Shown here: positions 22,576-28,037 of the stretch, one piece after another
How positions within the stretch are numbered: the stretch's first letter is position 1
Layout of the letters: every line of letters starts with the position of its first letter
Assembly (NCBI GenBank): GCA_905187695.1
Contig: CAJJIY010000019.1
Location: 1 to 28,037, forward strand
Length of the DNA: 28,037 bases
Source: an uncultured Eubacteriales bacterium
GTDB taxonomy: Bacteria > Bacillota > Clostridia > Oscillospirales > CAG-272
Direction: 5' to 3'
The notes under the pieces: generated by a model
The model's database searches: none
Seen by the model: only the letters and a program-made list of their open reading frames with translations
Told to the model about the DNA's origin: nothing
Made by a program: the position numbers and the translations under genes

Positions 22576-23457
22576 ATGGATATTTTAAACACCATCATCA
22601 ACGGACTGAATGTCGGCGTCATTTACGCGATGATCGCCCTTGGGTATACCATGGTGTACGGCATTGCCAAAATGCTGAACTTTGCCCACGGCGACATCAT
22701 CATGGTCGGCGGCTTCACCATCTGCGTTTTCTGCTCACTGAGCGCTTCCCTGCCCATGTTTTTCGCGGCGGTGATCCTCTCAGTGCTTTTCTGCGTCCTT
22801 TTGGGCGTCACTGTGGAAAAAGTCGCCTACAAACCCCTGCGCGGGGCCTCCCCGCTGGCAGTTCTCATCACCGCCATCGGCATCAGTTATCTCCTGCAGA
22901 GCCTGGCGCAGATCATTTTCGGCTCGGCGCCGAAGTTCGTCCGGGTGCCCGAACTCGGCGTGTGGCGTCTTGGGGCGCTGAATCTCAAGGTCTCCACCGT
23001 TGTCACGCTTTCCGCCTCGCTTCTGGTCATGGTGGCGCTCACACTCTTCATCCGGTTTTCCAAGACCGGCCGCGCCATGATTGCGGTTTCCGAAGATAAA
23101 GGGGCGGCCAGTCTCATGGGCATCAATGTCAATGCCATTATCACCGTCACTTTTGCCATCGGTTCGGCACTGGCAGCGCTCTCCGGGCTCTTTTATCTGC
23201 TTCAGTCCCCCTATATGAACAACACCTTCGGTGCCATGCCCGGCATCAAGGCTTTCACGGCGGCCGTCATCGGCGGCATCGGGTCGATCCCCGGCGCCAT
23301 GGTCGGCAGTCTGGTTCTGGGCATGATCGAAAGCGTCTGCGATGCCGTTCCGCCGATCACCCCCTATAAGGATGCCATTGAATTTTCCATTCTCATCGTC
23401 ATCCTGCTCTTTAAACCGACCGGCATTCTGGGCAAAAAGAAAAGGGAGAAGGTGTAA
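22576..23457 (+). CDS. livH: Branched-chain amino acid ABC permease LivH
   Basis: A 293-aa integral membrane protein of the LivH family with about eight hydrophobic segments. The family start GLNVGVIYAMIALGYTMVYGI and the KMLNFAHGDIIMVG segment are clear, as is the C-terminal AAVIGGIGSIPGAMVGSLVLG loop that contacts the ATPase. It pairs with LivM to form the channel. The ribosome site is weak (GAAGGG about 11 bases upstream), in line with lower expression than livK. Two bases separate it from livM. Confidence 0.95.
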   Translation: MDILNTIINGLNVGVIYAMIALGYTMVYGIAKMLNFAHGDIIMVGGFTICVFCSLSASLPMFFAAVILSVLFCVLLGVTVEKVAYKPLRGASPLAVLITAIGISYLLQSLAQIIFGSAPKFVRVPELGVWRLGALNLKVSTVVTLSASLLVMVALTLFIRFSKTGRAMIAVSEDKGAASLMGINVNAIITVTFAIGSALAALSGLFYLLQSPYMNNTFGAMPGIKAFTAAVIGGIGSIPGAMVGSLVLGMIESVCDAVPPITPYKDAIEFSILIVILLFKPTGILGKKKREKV

Positions 23458-23459
23458 GG

Positions 23460-24623
23460 ATGAAAAAACGATCGGATATTTTCAGAAGGATCCCCTTCAA
23501 GCGTTATATCAACTATTTGGCCGTGGCCGCCGTCATGCTTGTTTTTGGTGTGCTGGCCGCCGCCGGCGGGCTTAAATCCTCCGGCTCCATTCTGCTTGAG
23601 AAAATTGCCATCAGCATCATTCTTTCGGTGTCGCTCTCTCTCGTGGTCGGCTTCCTCGGGGAGCTGTCGCTGGGCCACGCTGGCTTCATGTGCGTCGGCG
23701 CCTATCTGGGCGGTATCACCGCCAAATTGCTTGCACCTCGCATCGGAAACGGCCTGCCGACCTTCCTCCTTGCTCTTTTGGTCGGCGCGTTTTGTGCCGG
23801 CGTGCTCGGATTTGTCATCGGCCTGCCCGCCCTGCGGCTCAAAGGCGACTATCTGGCCATCGTCACGCTGGCCTTCGGCGAAATTGTCAAGGTGCTGTTT
23901 CAGCAATCCGCCTTCTTCGGCGGAAATTTGGGATTGACCACTCCCAAATACGGCACCGGCGTCCTCTCCAAGCAATATTTCTTTCTCATTGCCTTTCTCA
24001 TGGTGCTCCTTTCGCTTGCCGTGGTGCAAAATCTTATGCGTAGCAAGCACGGCCGCGCGATCACGGCCATCCGCGACAACGAGATCGCCGCGCGCGCCAC
24101 GGGCATTGATGTCACCCGATATAAGCTTTTGGCCTTCATCGTCTCGGCCTGTCTGGCGGGCATTGCCGGCGTGCTGTTCAACTACACCAATTCCACCGTG
24201 CAGGCCGAAAAATTCGGCTATAACTATTCCATCGAGATTCTGGTAATGGTGGTGCTCGGCGGTATGGGCAACATCAACGGCTCCATTCTTTCGGCCGTGC
24301 TCATCACCTTCCTCAACACCCGCCTCCAGACCGTACTCACCGGCGAGCTGGCCGTGCTCAAGGATATTCTGTACGCGCTCATTCTGGTGCTGATTGTTAT
24401 TTACAACAATGCGCCGGCACTCAAAAATTTCCGGGAAAAATACAGCCTGCGCAAACTGTTTGAAAAACTCCAGCGTCACGGAAACGACCCGGCCCGCGTC
24501 AAGGACGATGCGGCCAACTGGGATGTCATCCCCACCAAGATTCCCATGGACGAGGTACTTTCGGTCGATCTGACGGCACAGACCGATTACACGCCCGATA
24601 AACCCACGAAAGGAGGAAAATGA
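23460..24623 (+). CDS. livM: Branched-chain amino acid ABC permease LivM
   Basis: A 387-aa partner of LivH with the family motifs GFLGELSLGHAGFMCVGAY, LRLKGDYLAIVTLAFGEI, the AIRDNEIAARATGID loop and the C-terminal VVLGGMGNINGSILSA coupling loop. About nine membrane segments end near residue 322. Unusually a hydrophilic tail of about 65 residues follows, rich in Lys, Asp and Pro and ending in PDKPTKGGK; most LivM proteins stop soon after the last helix. Its stop overlaps the livG start (ATGA), with the livG ribosome site AAAGGAGG inside this gene. Confidence 0.95.
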   Translation: MKKRSDIFRRIPFKRYINYLAVAAVMLVFGVLAAAGGLKSSGSILLEKIAISIILSVSLSLVVGFLGELSLGHAGFMCVGAYLGGITAKLLAPRIGNGLPTFLLALLVGAFCAGVLGFVIGLPALRLKGDYLAIVTLAFGEIVKVLFQQSAFFGGNLGLTTPKYGTGVLSKQYFFLIAFLMVLLSLAVVQNLMRSKHGRAITAIRDNEIAARATGIDVTRYKLLAFIVSACLAGIAGVLFNYTNSTVQAEKFGYNYSIEILVMVVLGGMGNINGSILSAVLITFLNTRLQTVLTGELAVLKDILYALILVLIVIYNNAPALKNFREKYSLRKLFEKLQRHGNDPARVKDDAANWDVIPTKIPMDEVLSVDLTAQTDYTPDKPTKGGK

Positions 24624-25399
24624 CCGTGAGTGAATCCATTGTTCTGGAGACCCGCGATCTCGGCATTTCTTTCGGCGGGCTGAAGGCCGCCCAGCACATC
24701 GACCTGTCCGTCCGGGAGGGAGAAATTTACGGCCTCATCGGCCCCAACGGCGCGGGAAAGACCACCATCTTCAATCTTCTGACCGGGGTTTATCTCCCCA
24801 CCGAGGGCGATTTCTTTCTTTGCGGGAAATCGTTGCGCGGGCAAAAGCAGGAGCAGATCTGTCACAGCGGCATCGCCCGCACTTTTCAGAACATCCGTCT
24901 TTTCAACAACATGACGGTCGTCCGCAATGTTATGGTCGGGCTTCACAATCAGCCCGAATTTCGTTGCTCCCTTTTGGAAAGCCTCCTGCGCCTGCCCCGG
25001 CATTTCCGGGTGGAAAAGGCCATGCGCGCACGCGCCAAGGAACTGCTTGCCATTTTCGGATTGCTGGAGGAACGCAATACGCTGGCCTGCAATCTGCCTT
25101 ACGGTAAACAGCGCAAGCTGGAGATCGCACGGGCGCTGGCCACCAATCCCAAACTCCTTTTGCTGGATGAACCGGCCGCCGGCATGAACCCGCACGAGAC
25201 CGCCGAGCTGATGGAGACCGTGCGCCTCCTGCGGGACCGCTTCGGTGTCACCGTATTGCTCATTGAGCATGATCTGAAATTTGTGGCCGGCCTTTGCGAC
25301 CGGGTCACGGTGCTCAATTTCGGCACGGTGCTCAGCGAAGGCACCGTCAACGAGGCTCTCAACGATCCCGAAGTCGTGCGGGCCTACATCGGCAAATGA
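24620..25399 (+). CDS. livG: Branched-chain amino acid ABC ATPase LivG
   Basis: A 259-aa cytoplasmic ATPase that powers LivHM with LivF. Walker A is GPNGAGKTT at 41-49, the Q-loop region is ARTFQNIRLFNNMTV (a LivG hallmark), the signature is LPYGKQRKLEIARAL, Walker B LLLLDEPAAGMNP, and the H-loop IEHD. The LivG-specific C-terminal FGTVLSEGTVNEALNDPEVVRAYIG is present. Codons and ribosome site are typical of the right half of the window. Confidence 0.96.
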   Translation: MTVSESIVLETRDLGISFGGLKAAQHIDLSVREGEIYGLIGPNGAGKTTIFNLLTGVYLPTEGDFFLCGKSLRGQKQEQICHSGIARTFQNIRLFNNMTVVRNVMVGLHNQPEFRCSLLESLLRLPRHFRVEKAMRARAKELLAIFGLLEERNTLACNLPYGKQRKLEIARALATNPKLLLLDEPAAGMNPHETAELMETVRLLRDRFGVTVLLIEHDLKFVAGLCDRVTVLNFGTVLSEGTVNEALNDPEVVRAYIGK

Positions 25400-25411
25400 A
25401 AGGAACTCAAA

Positions 25412-26122
25412 ATGGCATTGCTTGAAGTAAAGGACCTGCGCGTCAGCTATGGCGTCATCGAGGCCATCAAGGGCATCTCCTTTGAAGTGAACGAGGGGGA
25501 GATTGTCACCCTCATCGGCGCCAACGGTGCCGGCAAAACCACCACCATGCAAAGCATCATGGGGCTGATCCATCCCAAAAGCGGCACGATCACCTTTGAC
25601 GATGCCGACATTTTCGGGATGTCCACTCACAAGATCCTGCGTCTGGGCATGACGCAGGTCCCGGAAGGCCGCCGGATCTTTTCCGAACTTACGGTCTACG
25701 AAAACCTGCTCATGGGTGCTTACATCGAAAAAAACCGGGAAAAGATCAAAAAAGATATGGAAGAGATTTATGAAATCTTCCCCCGGCTCTACGAGCGCCG
25801 CACGCAGGTGGCGGGCACGCTCTCCGGCGGCGAACAGCAAATGCTGGCCATGGGCCGGGCCATGATGTCCCACCCGCGGCTCCTCATGCTGGACGAACCC
25901 TCCATGGGTCTTTCCCCCCTCCTGGTGGATCAGATTTTTTCCATGATCAAGAAATTTCATGATAACGGCACCACCATTCTGCTGGTCGAGCAGAACGCCG
26001 GCAAATCGCTGGCCATCTCGGACCGGGCCTATGTGCTGGAGACCGGCAGGATCGTGCTTTCGGGCACCGGCCGGGAACTCATGGAAAGTGAAGAAGTCAA
26101 AAAAGCGTATCTCGGCACCTGA
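25412..26122 (+). CDS. livF: Branched-chain amino acid ABC ATPase LivF
   Basis: A 236-aa ATPase, the last liv gene, 12 bases after livG behind AAAGGA. Walker A GANGAGKTT near 36-44, the LivF-typical VPEGRRIFSELTVYENLLMGAY, signature LSGGEQQMLAMGRAM, Walker B LLMLDEPSMGLSP, and VEQN in the H-loop position, which is normal for LivF. No strong terminator follows before the scfA promoter at 26161; only a short GC palindrome near 26134-26150 with a T-run. Confidence 0.96.
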   Translation: MALLEVKDLRVSYGVIEAIKGISFEVNEGEIVTLIGANGAGKTTTMQSIMGLIHPKSGTITFDDADIFGMSTHKILRLGMTQVPEGRRIFSELTVYENLLMGAYIEKNREKIKKDMEEIYEIFPRLYERRTQVAGTLSGGEQQMLAMGRAMMSHPRLLMLDEPSMGLSPLLVDQIFSMIKKFHDNGTTILLVEQNAGKSLAISDRAYVLETGRIVLSGTGRELMESEEVKKAYLGT

Positions 26123-26160
26123 TAAAACCGTTTTCGGCCGGAAATTTTTGCGTACGGGAG

Positions 26161-26189
26161 TTGACATTTATCCTTTCGTGTGCTACAAT
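26161..26189 (+). promoter_or_regulatory. scfA promoter
   Basis: TTGACA (26161-26166), 17-base spacer ending in TGC, TACAAT (26184-26189), 41 bases before the SCIFF precursor start. Confidence 0.9.
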
Positions 26190-26229
26190 ATATTTAAATA
26201 GATATCTGCAAAGAAACGGAGATACAGCA

Positions 26230-26382
26230 ATGAAAAGAATCACCACTCTTGAAACCAGAAACCTTTGCGAGAGCGCAAAGAACGGCGGATGCGGCGAATG
26301 CCAGACATCATGCCAGTCCGCTTGCAAAACCAGCTGCGGCGTTGCCAATCAGTCCTGCGAGCAGAAGCCCGAAAAGAACTGA
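26230..26382 (+). CDS. scfA: SCIFF ranthipeptide precursor
   Basis: A 50-aa ribosomal peptide of the six-cysteines-in-forty-five-residues family, found across Clostridia and recently linked to quorum-sensing-like control. The start MKRITTLETRNL and the core GGCGECQTSCQSACKTSC are typical. Cysteines lie at 13, 21, 24, 28, 32, 36 and 43, one more (Cys13) than the family norm. The maturase joins Cys32 to Thr37 in the Clostridium thermocellum homologue; here residue 37 is Gly. Ribosome site GGAG precedes the ATG. A terminator separates it from the maturase gene, so the precursor should be made in excess. Confidence 0.93.
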   Translation: MKRITTLETRNLCESAKNGGCGECQTSCQSACKTSCGVANQSCEQKPEKN

Positions 26383-26388
26383 ACGCGA

Positions 26389-26420
26389 AAAAAAGTGCCG
26401 TCGACCGACGGCACTTTTTT
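26389..26420 (+). terminator. Attenuating terminator between scfA and scfB
   Basis: A perfect stem AAAAAAGTGCCGTC/GACGGCACTTTTTT with a 4-base loop (26403-26406), 6 bases after the scfA stop. It leaves only 31 bases to the scfB start, so the maturase must be made by partial read-through, giving high precursor and low enzyme. Confidence 0.88.
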
Positions 26421-26451
26421 CTGTCCGAAAAAGAAAAGGAGGGAGACTCCC

Positions 26452-27843
26452 TTGGTACATTCCTATCAACTGAACGGTTATCGTATCGTACTGGACACCT
26501 GCTCCGGTGCGGTTCATGCGGTGGACGAGGTGGCCTATGACATGATTGGGCGCTTCCCCGACACCCCGCGGGATGAGATCGTCGCCGGACTGCTGGAGAA
26601 ATATAAAGACCGCCCCGATGTCACGCGGGCGGAACTGGAATCGCTTTACGAGGATATCGCGGCGCTCCAAAAGAGCGGCTCGCTTTTCACGCCCGATACC
26701 TTCGGCGACATGGCCGGCACGCTCAAAGAGCGCTCCGGCAATGTGGTCAAGGCGCTGTGCCTTCATGTGGCGCACACCTGCAACCTCAACTGCTCCTATT
26801 GCTTTGCCAGTCAGGGCAAATATCACGGCGAACGGGCGCTCATGAGCCTTGAGACCGGTAAAAAGGCCATTGATTTTCTTCTTGCCAACTCCGGCACGCG
26901 CCGGAATCTGGAAGTGGACTTTTTCGGCGGCGAACCGCTGATGAATTTTGAGGTCGTCAAGGGCATCGTCGCCTATGCGCGCTCGGCGGAAAAGGCGCAC
27001 GGCAAAAACTTCCGCTTCACACTGACCACCAACGGAATGCTCATTGACGACGAGGTGATTGATTTTGCCAACCGGGAAATGAGCAATGTGGTGCTGAGTC
27101 TGGACGGCCGGCGCGAAATTCATGACGCCACACGGGTGGACTATGCCGGGCACGGCAGTTACGACCGTATTGTGCCGAAATTTCAGAAGCTGGTGGCCGC
27201 CCGCGGCAATAAAAACTACTATATGCGCGGCACTTTCACGCACAAAAACCCCGATTTCACCAAAGATGTGCTGCACATGGCCGATCTTGGTTTTACCGAG
27301 CTGAGCATGGAACCGGTTGTGGCCGCTCCCGACGATCCCATGGCGCTGACGCCGGAAGATATCGAGGTCGTCAAAAAGGAATACGAAAAGCTGGCCGTTG
27401 AAATGCTCCGGCGGGAAAAGGAAGGCCGCGGCTTTACTTTCTACCATTATATGATCGACCTCAAGGCCGGCCCCTGCGTGTACAAGCGTATTTCCGGTTG
27501 CGGCTCGGGCACGGAATACATGGCCGTCACCCCGTGGGGCGATCTTTATCCCTGCCATCAGTTCGTGGGTGAAAAGGCCTACCGCCTGGGCGATCTCACG
27601 CACGGCGTGACCAACGAGGCACTGCGCGAGGAATTTCGCGCCTGCAACGCCTATGCCCGCCCCGAATGTGCCGATTGCTGGGCCAAGCTCTATTGCTCCG
27701 GCGGTTGCGCCGCCAATGCTTTTCACGCCAGCGGCTCCATCCGCGGCGTTTACAAGCCCGGCTGTGAACTCTTCCGCAAGCGGATCGAATGCGCCATCAT
27801 GATCAAGGTCGCCGAAGAGACCGACGGGAAAAACAGATCATGA
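26452..27843 (+). CDS. scfB: SCIFF maturase, radical SAM/SPASM enzyme
   Basis: A 463-aa radical SAM enzyme that installs thioether links in the SCIFF peptide. It begins with the peptide-binding RRE-like region (VHSYQLNGYRIVLDTCSGAVHAVD). The SAM cluster motif is C-N-L-N-C-S-Y-C (C-x3-C-x2-C), followed by FFGGEPLMNF. The C-terminal SPASM domain has the auxiliary-cluster cysteines in CGSGTEYMAVTPWGDLYPC, RPECADCWAKLYCSGGC and a final GCELF. The true start is TTG at 26452, 8 bases after AAAGGAGGG; the earlier GTG at 26395 lies within the terminator. It overlaps the next gene by 4 bases (ATGA). Confidence 0.95.
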   Translation: MVHSYQLNGYRIVLDTCSGAVHAVDEVAYDMIGRFPDTPRDEIVAGLLEKYKDRPDVTRAELESLYEDIAALQKSGSLFTPDTFGDMAGTLKERSGNVVKALCLHVAHTCNLNCSYCFASQGKYHGERALMSLETGKKAIDFLLANSGTRRNLEVDFFGGEPLMNFEVVKGIVAYARSAEKAHGKNFRFTLTTNGMLIDDEVIDFANREMSNVVLSLDGRREIHDATRVDYAGHGSYDRIVPKFQKLVAARGNKNYYMRGTFTHKNPDFTKDVLHMADLGFTELSMEPVVAAPDDPMALTPEDIEVVKKEYEKLAVEMLRREKEGRGFTFYHYMIDLKAGPCVYKRISGCGSGTEYMAVTPWGDLYPCHQFVGEKAYRLGDLTHGVTNEALREEFRACNAYARPECADCWAKLYCSGGCAANAFHASGSIRGVYKPGCELFRKRIECAIMIKVAEETDGKNRS

Positions 27844-28037
27844 ACACCCCCGTCTACGATTTTCTCTGCCGCTACCGGGAAAAAGACCCCGTAAGGCTTC
27901 ATATGCCGGGACACAAGGGCGTGCCGCGACTGGGCTGCGAACCGTTGGATCTCACCGAGATCCCCGGCGCGGATTCGCTTTTCGAGGCCGAGGGCATTCT
28001 CCTTGAGAGCGAAGAGAACGCCACCCGGCTTTTCGGC
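27840..28037 (+). CDS. Orn/Lys/Arg decarboxylase-family protein (partial)
   Basis: The first 66 codons of a fold-type I PLP-dependent enzyme; the rest is outside the window. RLHMPGHKGVP near residues 19-29 and the LTEIPGADSLFEAEGIL segment are the usual start of Firmicutes arginine/lysine/ornithine decarboxylase-like proteins (SpeA/YaaO type). It is coupled to scfB by an ATGA overlap. The PLP lysine is not in the window, so the exact substrate cannot be judged. Confidence 0.88.
   Translation, partial: MNTPVYDFLCRYREKDPVRLHMPGHKGVPRLGCEPLDLTEIPGADSLFEAEGILLESEENATRLFG

Noticed and set aside
26395..26451. N-terminal extension of scfB to a GTG at 26395
   Set aside because: It lies inside the scfA terminator and lacks a ribosome site; TTG at 26452 follows a near-perfect one and gives the family's usual N-terminus.

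Overview
The window comes from an anaerobic Clostridia-type Firmicute. Evidence is AAAGGAGG-type ribosome binding sites, sigma-A promoters with 17-bp spacers, rubrerythrin plus superoxide reductase, and the SCIFF peptide with its radical SAM maturase, a near-universal Clostridia marker. The GC-rich right part, with its arabinofuranosidase and GH2 enzymes, would fit an uncultured gut Oscillospirales or Christensenellales relative; that placement is inference.

The window has two visibly different halves. Bases 1 to about 9,570 are AT-richer with mixed codon use. They hold the end of rubrerythrin, a superoxide reductase, a frameshifted accessory gene with a coupled partner, and then a tight minus-strand operon (2409-9016). 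That operon encodes a WYL regulator, a 477-aa lipoprotein ending in a colicin-DNase/WHH-like HNH nuclease domain, a DUF6985-like presumed immunity protein, a second lipoprotein, two FtsX/MacB-like half-permeases, an ABC ATPase and a small membrane protein. I read it as a self-contained, exported polymorphic toxin cassette, and it is the best candidate here for an undescribed system. It is flanked by two diverged copies of a roughly 240-bp hairpin-rich repeat and abuts a four-gene tRNA cluster (Val-Asp-Gly-Cys), as in an integration hot spot.

Bases 10,261 to 28,037 are GC-rich, conventional chromosome: an FkbM-like methyltransferase, a class C beta-lactamase-like serine hydrolase, a 55-aa membrane protein, an operon of DUF6062 protein, SGNH hydrolase, MnmM-type methyltransferase and GH2 glycosidase, then asnS and a GH127 beta-L-arabinofuranosidase on the minus strand. 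A complete livKHMGF branched-chain amino acid ABC operon follows, preceded by a promoter, a short ORF and a terminator that may act as an attenuated leader. Last come the SCIFF precursor, its maturase and the start of an Orn/Lys/Arg decarboxylase-family gene. The SCIFF peptide is unusual: Gly occupies the position of the known thioether acceptor Thr37.

No CRISPR array, transposase, integrase or rRNA gene was seen.
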